Source: an uncultured Collinsella sp. (GTDB lineage Bacteria > Actinomycetota > Coriobacteriia > Coriobacteriales > Coriobacteriaceae). From it: a stretch of DNA of 41,594 nucleotides. This document shows, one piece after another, positions 33,709 through 41,583 of the stretch. The DNA is taken from contig CABUQW010000014.1 of NCBI GenBank assembly GCA_902493895.1, forward strand, positions 1-41,594. Direction: 5' to 3'. Both the position numbers and the translations under genes were made by a program. The notes under the pieces were generated by a model. The model saw only the letters and a list, made by a program, of their open reading frames with translations, was not told where the DNA came from and did no database searches. The first letter of the stretch is position 1; every line of letters begins with the position of its first letter.

Positions 33709-34671
33709 ATGGCAGATCGCGGCATCGTTGCGGTGTTCGGCAGCATGAACATGGACCTTTCGGTGGCGTGCGAGCGCATGCCGCGCGCGGGCGAGACCGT
33801 CGGCGGCAGCGGTTTTATCACCAACGCCGGTGGCAAGGGCGCTAACCAGGCCGTCGCCGCCGCGCGCATGGGTGCGCGCACGTGCATGATCGGCGCGGTT
33901 GGGCGCGATACGTTTGGCGATGCGCTGGTGGCGGGACTTCAGGATGCCGGCGTGGGCGTTGAGTTTGTGGCGCGTCGCGATGACGTGGAGACGGGAACGG
34001 CGACCATCATTCGCTGCGAGGGCGACAACCGCATCATACTGTCACCGGGCGCCAACCATGCGCTTACGGGCGAGGACGTTGCCCACGCGCTGCGAGGCCT
34101 GGTAGCCGATGGGCTCGATGGCGATGTTTGTGAGATTGCCCCGGCTGCTGGCGGCGTCTTTATCGCCCAGGGCGAATGTGATCTGATGGCAACGGCCGCG
34201 GTGCTCTCTTGCGCTCACGAGCTGGGGTTCTATACGATCTTTAACCCGGCGCCCGCCTGCGACTTGCCGGCAGGAGCGTGGCCTGCGGTCGACTTGGTCT
34301 GCCCCAACGAGACCGAGTGCCAGGTTCTGACGGGTATCCTGCCCAAGGACGATGAGAGCTGCGCCGCTGCACTCAACGCCCTGCTTGCTAAGGGCGCCGG
34401 GACTGCGGTCATCACGCTGGGCGGCGCCGGCTCGGTTACGCTCGGCGATGGCGGTGAGCTGCTGCGCATGCCGGCACTTTCGAGTGCGGTAGTCGATACC
34501 ACGGCCGCCGGCGATACGTTTATCGGCGCGTTGGCGGCGGCTCGCCTAGAGGGCTTGCCGCTCTTTGAGTGCATGGCCGCGGGTGCTCGCGCCTCGGCAG
34601 TGACGGTGTCGCGCCTGGGCGCTCAGCAATCGATTCCCACGCGCGCCGAAGTTGAACATTGGTTTGGTTAA
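33709..34671 (+). CDS. rbsK: Ribokinase (PfkB family)
   Basis: This 320-residue sugar kinase phosphorylates ribose at the 5-OH. PfkB motifs: FGSMNMDLSV near the start, NAGGKGANQAVAAARMG (substrate site), GAVGRDTFG, and the second signature DTTAAGDTFIGA with catalytic D269 and an anion hole. The start ATG 33709 has a GAGGAGG site 5 bases upstream; an ORF extension to 33580 has none. A nucleoside hydrolase follows 30 bases downstream, so the pair would free ribose from nucleosides and phosphorylate it. No rbs transporter is present in the window. Confidence 0.92.
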   Translation: MADRGIVAVFGSMNMDLSVACERMPRAGETVGGSGFITNAGGKGANQAVAAARMGARTCMIGAVGRDTFGDALVAGLQDAGVGVEFVARRDDVETGTATIIRCEGDNRIILSPGANHALTGEDVAHALRGLVADGLDGDVCEIAPAAGGVFIAQGECDLMATAAVLSCAHELGFYTIFNPAPACDLPAGAWPAVDLVCPNETECQVLTGILPKDDESCAAALNALLAKGAGTAVITLGGAGSVTLGDGGELLRMPALSSAVVDTTAAGDTFIGALAAARLEGLPLFECMAAGARASAVTVSRLGAQQSIPTRAEVEHWFG

Positions 34672-34701
34672 ACGATAAAGACGGAGAAGCGGAGTAGAAC
34701 A

Positions 34702-35676
34702 ATGGCAATCAAGAAGCTGATCCTTGATCTGGATATGGGTGTGGACGATGCGATGGCGCTGGCCTATGCCATCGCGAGCCCCGAGGTGGAGCTCGTGGGC
34801 ATCACCACGTGCTTTGGCAACGTGCGCGTCGAGCAATCGGCGCACAACTGCTTGGCGGTGCTCGATCTGCTGGGTCGCCCCGAGGTTCCGGTGTACCTGG
34901 GTGCCGACCGTCCTCTGCAAGCGACTGAGCCCTATACGCCGCCGGCGTCCACCGCGCTTATTCACGGCAAGAACGGCATCGGCGGCGCGAGCGTGCCCGC
35001 GTCGCCCTACGAGCCGGTGGGGGCGACCTCGGCCGACGGTAACGCTGCGGTCGATTATCTGATCGATGCCGCGCGCACCTATGGTCTCGATCTGATTTAC
35101 GTGGCGACCGGCCCGCTCTCCAACCTGGCGCTCGCCCTGGAGCGCGATGCGGCGGCAATGATGTCCATCGGCCGCGTGGTCGTGATGGGCGGCGCCCTTA
35201 CCGTGCCCGGTAACGTGAGCGCGGGCGCCGAGGCCAACATGGCGAGCGACCCCGAGGCAGCCGACGCGGTGCTGCGCTCGGGCCGTAAGCTCACCATGGT
35301 GGGTCTGGACGTGACGCATCGCGTGGCGCTCACACGCCGCGACATTGCCGGCTGGACGGGCTCGGGCACCATGGCGGGCTGCGCATTTGCGAGCATGGTC
35401 GAGCACTACATTGGCTCGTACGAGATGAACGCACCCTACCTGGGTGGTTGTGCGCTGCACGATCCGCTGGCCGTTGCCGTGGCGATCGACCCCACGCTCG
35501 TAGGTGCGCTCGGCTGCAACCTGCGTGTTGATCTGCTGGGCGAGTACCGCGGTCGCACCATCTGCGATGAGCGCCGCCTGTCCGATCCGGACAAGAGTGC
35601 ACTCGTGGCGCTGACCGTCGACGCCCCGCGCTTCCTGTCCGAGTTCAAGGCGCGCATGGCCCGCGTCCTGGGCTAA
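34702..35676 (+). CDS. Nucleoside hydrolase (inosine-uridine preferring type)
   Basis: This 324-residue enzyme cleaves the N-glycosidic bond of ribonucleosides to base and ribose. The Ca2+ site motif is LDLDMGVDDAMAL (D9, D11, D15, D16), a variant of DTDPGxDDAxAL. Further family blocks are ATGPLSNLALAL, VVMGGAL, ANMASDPEAAD and the catalytic LHDPLAV. The length fits the family (310-330). ATG 34702 follows AGAAGCGGAG. Placed directly after ribokinase it forms a nucleoside-salvage pair. Specificity for purine or pyrimidine cannot be read. Confidence 0.92.
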   Translation: MAIKKLILDLDMGVDDAMALAYAIASPEVELVGITTCFGNVRVEQSAHNCLAVLDLLGRPEVPVYLGADRPLQATEPYTPPASTALIHGKNGIGGASVPASPYEPVGATSADGNAAVDYLIDAARTYGLDLIYVATGPLSNLALALERDAAAMMSIGRVVVMGGALTVPGNVSAGAEANMASDPEAADAVLRSGRKLTMVGLDVTHRVALTRRDIAGWTGSGTMAGCAFASMVEHYIGSYEMNAPYLGGCALHDPLAVAVAIDPTLVGALGCNLRVDLLGEYRGRTICDERRLSDPDKSALVALTVDAPRFLSEFKARMARVLG

Positions 35677-35685
35677 GTTGTCTTT

Positions 35686-35755
35686 TTGGGACGGGCTTTT
35701 TTGACTGGTATGATTGGTGCGACCATTCGAACCAGCTAAAAAAGCCCCGTCCCAA
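35686..35755. repeat. Long inverted repeat between nucleoside hydrolase and luxS
   Basis: Left arm 35686-35709 (TTGGGACGGGCTTTTTTG...ACTGGT) and right arm 35731-35755 (ACCAGC...CCCGTCCCAA) pair over ~24 bp with one bulge and one or two mismatches. An inner TGGTGCGACCA hairpin sits in the loop. The T run is inside the arm, so it may act as a terminator in one direction or be a REP-type unit. It ends just before the luxS ribosome-binding site. Confidence 0.65.
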
Positions 35756-35778
35756 TTTGACTATCGAGAGGATCTGCC

Positions 35779-36267
35779 ATGGAGCGCATCGCGAGCTTTT
35801 CCGTTGACCATCTGCTGCTTGAGCCCGGCGTGTACGTGAGCCGCATCGACCGCGATCCGGCGACCGCCGCCGTCGTCACCACCTTTGACCTACGCCTGAC
35901 CACGCCCAATAAGGAGCCGGTCATGAACACGGCCGAGTGCCACACCATCGAGCACCTGGGCGCGACGTTCCTCCGCAACCATGCCGAGTGGTCGAGCCGC
36001 ATTGTCTACTTTGGGCCCATGGGCTGCCGCACGGGCTTTTACCTCGTCGTGTTTGGCGAGGTGACGAGCGAGGAGATTCTGCCGCTCGTGCGCGAGCTGT
36101 TCGAGTTTGTTGCTGGCTTTGAGGGCGATGTCCCCGGTGCCGCTCCTGAGGAGTGCGGCAACTACTTGGACCAGAACCTTCCCATGGCTAACTGGCTCGC
36201 ACGCCGTTACCTCGACCGTGACCTGGCCGATATCGACGAGAAGCACCTGCACTATCAGCAGGCGTAA
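35779..36267 (+). CDS. luxS: S-ribosylhomocysteine lyase LuxS
   Basis: This 162-residue enzyme cleaves S-ribosylhomocysteine to homocysteine and DPD, the AI-2 precursor, in the activated methyl cycle. The metal ligands are in H55-TIE-H59 with catalytic E58, C83 in MGCRTGFY is the catalytic Cys, and C126 in EECGNYLDQN is the third metal ligand. Length and all key residues are normal. ATG 35779 follows GAGAGGAT. The partner gene pfs/mtnN is not in the window. Its position after ribose genes is suggestive but it is separated by a large hairpin. Confidence 0.97.
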   Translation: MERIASFSVDHLLLEPGVYVSRIDRDPATAAVVTTFDLRLTTPNKEPVMNTAECHTIEHLGATFLRNHAEWSSRIVYFGPMGCRTGFYLVVFGEVTSEEILPLVRELFEFVAGFEGDVPGAAPEECGNYLDQNLPMANWLARRYLDRDLADIDEKHLHYQQA

Positions 36268-36376
36268 GAGCTTTATCGCCCAAAACGAGCGCATTGTGCG
36301 TCTTCGCTTATGCGGGGGCGCCTTTTTGTTGATTGGTCGGGACGAGCGTTCAAAATCGCTCATGTTTGTTCTAGAA

Positions 36377-36402
36377 TGTTCGTATAGTCACATTTACGAA
36401 CA
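36377..36402 (+). promoter_or_regulatory. 26-bp palindromic operator before the DUF4867 gene
   Basis: TGTTCGTA (36377-36384) and TACGAACA (36395-36402) are perfect inverted arms 10 bp apart. The left arm overlaps a TATAGT box (36383-36388) and the right arm reaches the AGGAG ribosome-binding site. This fits a repressor site for a sugar-responsive GntR/LacI-type regulator. Confidence 0.55.
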
Positions 36403-36411
36403 GGAGTGAAC

Positions 36412-37056
36412 ATGCATATCTACTCTGTCAACGATCCCGAGTTCAAATCCTATGGCAACGTTTGGGATGACGTTTCGTCCGAGCTTACGTCGCCCGTGCT
36501 CGAGGTGCTTGCCTCCACGCCCATCCCTGAGGGCAGCAAATACGTGGCGAGCGCGCCGGAGCTCGAGGGCGTCAAGGATGCCGACAAGCTTGGCTTTCTC
36601 ATGTTTGGCGGCCGTCCCTTCCAGCTCGGCTGGTGCAACGGCCACAACACGCGTCTCAACTGCCTGGAGTACCACCGCGCGAGCGAGTTCAACCTGGGGG
36701 CGCGCGACTTTATCCTGCTCGTGGCGCATCGCTGGGAGATCGAGGACGGCAAGCTCGATACCGCGTGCGTCAAGGCGTTCCGCGTGCCGGCGGGTACGGT
36801 TGTCGAGGTCTTCAACACCACGCTCCACTACACGCCCTGCATGGTCGACGACGGCGGCTTCCAGGTGATGGTGGCGCTGCCGGCGGGCACCAACGGCCCG
36901 CGCCCCGAGGCTGCGGCCGACATGCCTACCGCCGGTGACAGCTACTGCTACTGGAAGGCCGACAAGTGGGTTCTCTGCCATGCTGACAGCCCCAAGGCTG
37001 CTGAGGGCGGCTACGTGGGTCTCATCGGCAAAAATCTCGACATCACCTGCGACTAG
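36412..37056 (+). CDS. DUF4867 family protein
   Basis: This 214-residue protein matches the DUF4867 pattern by eye (MHIYSVNDPEFKSYGNV at the start, then LASTPIPEG...YVASAPELE, then FGGRPFQLGWCNGHN). The fold looks like a cupin-type beta protein: RVPAGTVVEVFNTTLHYTPCMV and DDGGFQVMVALPAGTNGP are typical cupin-like strands, and the family is often annotated near sugar metabolism. ATG 36412 is placed after AGGAG at 5 bases; a GTG at 36406 overlaps that site and is rejected. The operator in front suggests it is induced by a sugar. A glycosidase gene lies downstream. No reaction is established. Confidence 0.75.
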   Translation: MHIYSVNDPEFKSYGNVWDDVSSELTSPVLEVLASTPIPEGSKYVASAPELEGVKDADKLGFLMFGGRPFQLGWCNGHNTRLNCLEYHRASEFNLGARDFILLVAHRWEIEDGKLDTACVKAFRVPAGTVVEVFNTTLHYTPCMVDDGGFQVMVALPAGTNGPRPEAAADMPTAGDSYCYWKADKWVLCHADSPKAAEGGYVGLIGKNLDITCD

Positions 37057-37064
37057 AATCTTCC

Positions 37065-37199
37065 GTCTCAATCTGTAACATCTAGCAGGCAAAATCGTCT
37101 CTACCTGTTACAGATTTAGACAAACTGCAGGAGCTGCCCGAAAAAACTCGATCTGTAACACCAGGTCCGGTTTTGACGGCCTAGCTGTTACAGATCGAG
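37065..37199. repeat. Two tandem hairpin repeats with ATCTGTAACA arms
   Basis: Copy 1 has GTCTCAATCTGTAACA (37065-37080) against TGTTACAGATTTAGAC (37106-37121). Copy 2 has CTCGATCTGTAACA (37147-37160) against TGTTACAGATCGAG (37186-37199), a perfect match. The loops differ between copies while the arms are kept, and each is followed by ACAAAC. Confidence 0.8.
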
Positions 37200-37204
37200 A
37201 CAAA

Positions 37205-37257
37205 CCGCCCCAAACCACCACAAAGGTGCCTGTCCCCTTTGTGGTGGTTGGGGGCGG
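37205..37257. repeat. GC-rich REP-like hairpin
   Basis: Arm 37205-37226 (starting CCGCCCCAAACCACCAC) pairs with 37236-37257 (CCTTTGTGGTGG then TTGGGGGCGG) around TGCCTGTCC, with one near-mismatch. GTGCCTGTCCCC in the loop is of the same GTCCCC type as the units at 18928 and 27352. Confidence 0.75.
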
Positions 37258-37398
37258 CGGTATCAAAAAGTGTCAGACGGGGCGGCTGCCGGGCACCTGC
37301 GCGCGAAAAGAAGTATCGGTCTGCGTCGTTGCCGTTGAGCGACGCGTTGTTTGTAGGGATACTGAGCCTATGACAACAGCGTGCGAAAGGATTGATGC

Positions 37399-38829
37399 AT
37401 GGCTTTCCGTAATGACTTCCTGTGGGGCGGCGCGACGGCTGCCAACCAGTGCGAGGGCGCCTACAACGTGGACGGCCGCGGCCTTGCCAACGTGGACGTG
37501 GCTCCGCACGGCCCCGAGCGCTATGCGGTGGTCTCCGGCCAGCGCAAGATGCTCGACTTCGAGGACGGCTATTACTATCCCGCGCAGACCGGCATCGATT
37601 TCTAGCACCACTACAAAGAGGACATTGCTCTCTTTGCCGAGATGGGCTTTAAGACCTTCCGTATGAGCCTGGCTTGGACCCGCATCTTCCCCAACGGCGA
37701 CGAGACCGAGCCCAATGAGGCTGGCCTGGCCTTCTACGAGGATGTATTCCGCGAGTGCCAAAAGCAGGGCATCGAGCCGCTCGTGACCATCACGCACTTC
37801 GACTGTCCGATTCACCTCATCAAGGAGTACGGCGGCTGGCGCAACCGCAAGCTCATCGACTTCTACAAGAACCTCGCGACCACGATCTTTACCCGCTACA
37901 AGGGTCTGGTGAAGTACTGGCTCACCTTTAACGAGATCAATATGATCTTGCACCTGCCGTTTATGGGTGCCGGTCTGGTCTTTGAGGAGGGCGAGAACAA
38001 GGAGGCTGTCGAGTACCTGGCCGCCCACAACGAGCTCGTCGCCAGCGCTTGGGCAACCAAGATTGCCCACGAGATCGACCCCGAGGTCAAGATTGGCTGC
38101 ATGCTCGCCGCAGGTAGCTACTACCCCTACAGCTGTCGTCCGGGCGATGTGCGCCAGGCGCAGCTCGACAATCAGGACAATTACTTCTTCGTCGACGTTC
38201 AGAGCCGTGGCTACTACCCGGCCTATGCCGTCAAGAAGCTCGAGCGCCTGGGCATCGATGTGGGCATGACGGACGAGGACCGCGAGATCCTGGCCGCCAA
38301 CACCGTTGACTTCATCAGCTTTAGCTATTACAGCACCCGTTGCTCCGCCGGTGCCGATAACCCCGATGTCGAGCGCACCCAGGGCAACGCCTTCGCCGGC
38401 GCCAAGAACCCCTACCTGCAGGAGAGCCAGTGGGGCTGGGCCATCGATCCACTGGGCTTCCGCATTACGCTCAACGACCTGTACGACCGTTATCAGAAGC
38501 CGCTGTTTGTGGTTGAGAACGGTCTGGGCGCCAAGGATGTTGTCGAAGAGGATGGTTCCATCAACGACGACTACCGTATCGACTATCTACGCCAGCATAT
38601 CGCCGCGATGCGCGATGCGGTGACCGAGGACGGCGTTGACCTGCTGGGCTACACCACCTGGGGCCCGATCGACCTGGTCTCGGCCGGCACGGGTGAGATG
38701 TCCAAGCGCTACGGCTTTATCTATGTGGACCGCGACGACGCCGGCAACGGCACCCTCAAGCGCTCCAAAAAGAAGAGCTTCGACTGGTACAAGCATGTCA
38801 TCGAAACGAACGGTGAGGACCTGTCCTAA
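37399..38829 (+). pseudogene. Glycoside hydrolase family 1 gene interrupted by in-frame TAG
   Basis: Read through, the frame gives 476 residues, normal for a GH1 6-phospho-beta-glucosidase or beta-glucosidase. The start is FLWGGATAANQCEGAY; acid/base E179 is in TFNEIN, nucleophile E373 in VVENGLG, and YTTWGPIDLVSAG and YGFIYVDRDD match the family. TAG at 37603-37605 (codon 69, in GIDF-stop-HHYKEDIALF) sits where homologues have Tyr, so a TAC or TAT changed to TAG by one base. The downstream part could restart at ATG 37642, but without the first barrel strand and the QCEGA sugar-binding residues it should not work. Everything else is intact, so the change is recent, or a sequencing error, or suppressed. 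Confidence 0.85.
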
Positions 38830-38830
38830 G

Positions 38831-38851
38831 GAAGTTGAGACACTCAACTTC
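38831..38851 (+). terminator. Perfect hairpin after the GH1 gene
   Basis: GAAGTTGAG pairs with CTCAACTTC around ACA, right after the stop codon. No T tract follows; the real terminator is probably at 38869. Confidence 0.45.
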
Positions 38852-38868
38852 AGGGTCTCCTAACCAAG

Positions 38869-38904
38869 GCGCCCGGCGAGCAGTTAATGCTTGCCGGGCG
38901 CGTT
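38869..38904 (+). terminator. Terminator of the GH1 gene
   Basis: GCGCCCGGCGAGCA pairs with TGCTTGCCGGGCGC around GTTAA, followed by GTTT. Confidence 0.75.
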
Positions 38905-39077
38905 TGCATCGGGATGCCCATCAAGGAAGTGGCGTTGCGCGCGTTCCTTCTGGTCCATGCGGATCAAAACCGCGGCATGATGCGGACGGCTGGGGTCAAA
39001 TTTGGAGCATTTCGAGCTTGGTTTCGGTATTAGGACTGGTTCTCTAATAGAATAGATTTGCAGACATTTGAGTGGCA

Positions 39078-39085
39078 GGGGGGGG
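39078..39085 (+). promoter_or_regulatory. G8 homopolymer forming the ribosome-binding site of the membrane LuxR gene
   Basis: A run of eight G lies 5 bases before ATG 39091 and is its only ribosome-binding site candidate. A change in run length would alter the site or its spacing. Confidence 0.5.
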
Positions 39086-39090
39086 TATCC

Positions 39091-40635
39091 ATGAGGGGCA
39101 TGGGAGACACAACCGCATATCTGCGTCGGGGCATTCGGGAGATTATATGCCTGGCGCTGTTCTTCTTCACGTTTTTGGCGTGCGAGTATCTCTTTGATGT
39201 GCGCATAGCCGAGTTCGTGCCATCGAGTGAGGTCGTCATCTACGAGAGCATCGTTGTCGGCGCGAGCGTGATTGGCTTTTTCGTGCGCCCATTTCTGTAC
39301 TATCGCCTTCCCCAGACGATCGATGCGACGAGCGATATTACAGGCGTGCTGTTGGTATCGGCGTTGCTGCTGATGATTACGGCAGTGCGGTTTGAGGTAG
39401 TAATTGCCGGCGGCCTGGTGGCGTGCTGCGCCCTGGGCTATTGCGGATCGACCGCCCATGCCAATCTTGCGCGGCGTTTTGCGCAGACGCCCTGCCTGGC
39501 GCGCGCCGCCGCACTTTCCTATGCCATGGGCGTTCTGGTACAGGTGATCAACCACATGGTGATGCCTGTCGGTATTCCTCAGCAGGCTGTTCTGGTCGTC
39601 TGTGCGATCGCGCAGGTGGCGTTGCTCCACGGTGCCCGACGCGCCAAGCTGCGCGACGAGTCCGACCCCAACTTTGAACCCAGTGCTGCCGGGCTTTCGG
39701 TAGATGCTCTGGAATATGGCGCCAAGTGGCATGACGATCCCGAGGCAAAGGCGGCATTCCGTCGCGCCGTAGTTCGCCTGACCGTGGCGACGGCGTATCT
39801 TTCCGGCGTATTCGCCGCTCTCAACGCGGGCTTCACGACCTTGCATGCTGTCGGAGCCGTCGATTTGGGCGATTGGCCGCGCCTGCTGCTTGTCGTGAGC
39901 TCGTTGGTCGCTGGCGCACTATTTGACCTGCACGGCCGCTCGTATATGAATATCGGCATGACATGTGCCGCCATACTGTCCACGCTTTCGTTCTTTGTGC
40001 TCATCGTCGACGGCAATGGTGGCAACGAGCTCGCTGCCACGATCATTTTTTATCTGGGCTCGGGCTTTTTCGTGGTGTTCTTTACCACAAAATATGCCGC
40101 CGTCTCGCTCTATGCGCGCTGGTCATATTTTTGGCCGTGCATGGGTCGCGTCGTCAACAACGTGTGCTCGATGCTCGTGACGGCGCCGGCGGTGGCGATC
40201 ATCTCGAGTCAAAACGTGCTGGCTGCGGTCGGTGCGGCGCTCGTGATGTTTGTGGGCATTGCGATTACGCTGCTGGGGCAGTTGGGGCAACGAGCCGATG
40301 ATGCCGTGATGCAGGATGGCCTGCCGCTTGCCACCGACGATCTTGGTGGGGATCTTGCGCCCACATGTTCCGACCCCGAGCCCGTGGAGGCAGCGGAGCT
40401 CACGTCCGATGAACGCCTCGATGCTTTCGTCGCCACCTTTGGGCTTACAGAGCGCGAGCGCGATATTCTTGAGGTCTTGGTCGTTTCGGACCAGAGCGTT
40501 CAGGACATCGCCACGACGCTCTTTCTTTCGCGCTCCACGCTCTACCGCCACATTTCCTCAATCAACAAGAAGACCGATACCGCCTCGCGTGTGGCCCTTA
40601 TCAACTTCTTCTGGTCCTGGACGCCCAAGGACTAG
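39091..40635 (+). CDS. Membrane-anchored LuxR-family transcriptional regulator
   Basis: This 514-residue protein has about 12 hydrophobic helices (~10-415) and a cytoplasmic C-terminal LuxR-type helix-turn-helix (~448-514; LTERERDILEVLVVSDQSVQ, then TLFLSRSTLYRHISSINKK). Such MFS-like/LuxR fusions are numerous in Coriobacteriia, where they are thought to sense small molecules in the membrane and act on nearby genes. The start ATG 39091 follows the G8 tract; a TTG at 39058 would extend it by 11 residues but has no ribosome-binding site. Neighbours are the GH1 gene and pyrE, neither an obvious target; the DUF4867/GH1 region is the nearest candidate regulon. Confidence 0.87.
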   Translation: MRGMGDTTAYLRRGIREIICLALFFFTFLACEYLFDVRIAEFVPSSEVVIYESIVVGASVIGFFVRPFLYYRLPQTIDATSDITGVLLVSALLLMITAVRFEVVIAGGLVACCALGYCGSTAHANLARRFAQTPCLARAAALSYAMGVLVQVINHMVMPVGIPQQAVLVVCAIAQVALLHGARRAKLRDESDPNFEPSAAGLSVDALEYGAKWHDDPEAKAAFRRAVVRLTVATAYLSGVFAALNAGFTTLHAVGAVDLGDWPRLLLVVSSLVAGALFDLHGRSYMNIGMTCAAILSTLSFFVLIVDGNGGNELAATIIFYLGSGFFVVFFTTKYAAVSLYARWSYFWPCMGRVVNNVCSMLVTAPAVAIISSQNVLAAVGAALVMFVGIAITLLGQLGQRADDAVMQDGLPLATDDLGGDLAPTCSDPEPVEAAELTSDERLDAFVATFGLTERERDILEVLVVSDQSVQDIATTLFLSRSTLYRHISSINKKTDTASRVALINFFWSWTPKD

Positions 40636-40756
40636 CGTATGAGCCGCCGCCCAGTTCCTTACTCTAACGGGGGGATGTGGCCTCAAAGCACGCCCACATC
40701 GACGCCTCGCCTGCGCTAAACTGAAGAGCACGTACGCAATTACGAGAGGAGCCCGC

Positions 40757-41440
40757 ATGGAGGCTTACAAGCAAGAGTTCATCAAGTTCATGGTTGAGTC
40801 CGACGTTCTTAAGTTCGGCAGCTTTACGCTCAAGAGCGGCCGTCAGTCCCCGTTTTTTATGAACGCCGGCGCTTACGTGACGGGCTATCAGCTCAAGAAG
40901 CTGGGCGAGTATTACGCCCAGGCCATCCACGATAACTTTGGCGACGACTTTGATGTGCTGTTTGGGCCGGCCTACAAGGGTATTCCGCTGGCCGTCGTGA
41001 CCGCCATTGCCTACCACGAGCTGTACGGCAAGGAGGTCAAGTACTGCTGCGACCGCAAGGAGGCCAAGGACCACGGTGCCGATAAGGGCAACCTGCTGGG
41101 TTATGAGCCCAAGGACGGTGACCGTGTGGTCATGGTCGAGGACGTCACCACCAGCGGCAAGTCCATCGACGAGACCTATCCCAAGGTTAAGGCTGCTGCC
41201 GATGTCGAGATTAAGGGCCTGATCGTGTCCCTCAACCGCATGGAGGTCGGCAAGGGTGGCGTGACCACCGCGCAGAAGGAGATCGAGGCAAAGTACGGTT
41301 TCCCCGTCGCGAGCATCGTCTCCATGGCCGAGGTCGTCGAGACCCTCTACAACCACGAGATCGACGGCAAGGTCGTCATCGATGACGAGCTTAAGACCGC
41401 CATCGACGCCTACTACGAGCAGTACGGAGCACGGGAGTAG
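40757..41440 (+). CDS. pyrE: Orotate phosphoribosyltransferase
   Basis: This 227-residue enzyme joins orotate to PRPP to form OMP in pyrimidine synthesis. The PRPP-binding motif VVMVEDVTTSGKS and the LKSGRQSPFFMNAG orotate-side loop, FGPAYKGIPLA and CCDRKEAKDHG (flexible loop with Lys and His) are all present. Length is normal. ATG 40757 follows GAGAGGAG at 6 bases. The gene stands alone with a terminator region behind it; other pyr genes are outside the window. Confidence 0.95.
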   Translation: MEAYKQEFIKFMVESDVLKFGSFTLKSGRQSPFFMNAGAYVTGYQLKKLGEYYAQAIHDNFGDDFDVLFGPAYKGIPLAVVTAIAYHELYGKEVKYCCDRKEAKDHGADKGNLLGYEPKDGDRVVMVEDVTTSGKSIDETYPKVKAAADVEIKGLIVSLNRMEVGKGGVTTAQKEIEAKYGFPVASIVSMAEVVETLYNHEIDGKVVIDDELKTAIDAYYEQYGARE

Positions 41441-41443
41441 GTA

Positions 41444-41471
41444 GTTACGCGGGTTTACCAACCCGTGTAAC
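41444..41471 (+). terminator. Hairpin directly after pyrE
   Basis: GTTACGCGGGTT (41444-41455) pairs with AACCCGTGTAAC (41460-41471), a 12-bp stem with one mismatch and a TACC loop. Confidence 0.6.
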
Positions 41472-41484
41472 GGCTCGACGCTGC

Positions 41485-41583
41485 GCGGGCCGCATTTGGA
41501 CAATCTGACGTTCAACTTCAAGGGCGCGACCAGAAGGTCAGCGCCCTTTCGTTTCACGTCACCTTGTCTCAAATGCGGCCCGC
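41485..41583. repeat. Composite hairpin with a terminator in its centre
   Basis: Outer arms GCGGGCCGCATTTG (41485-41498) and CAAATGCGGCCCGC (41570-41583) are perfect, extended by GACAA/TTGTC and GACGT/ACGTC. In the centre AAGGGCGC (41520) pairs with GCGCCCTT (41541), followed by TCGTTT, a terminator. The nested layout is the same as in A1, A2, B1 and B2. Confidence 0.7.

Larger units (their letters stand above)
37057..37398. other. 342-bp intergenic region with three hairpin repeats
   Basis: It holds two copies of an ATCTGTAACA-type hairpin (37065-37121 and 37147-37199) and one GC-rich hairpin with a CCCCTTTGTGGTGG arm (37205-37257), then ~140 bases without a clear feature before the glycosidase start. 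No gene is supported. Confidence 0.75.

Noticed and set aside
37603..37605. Amber codon as pyrrolysine or general stop recoding
   Set aside because: TAG ends many intact genes here at the expected place, GH1 enzymes have Tyr and not a special residue at this site, and no recoding element was seen.
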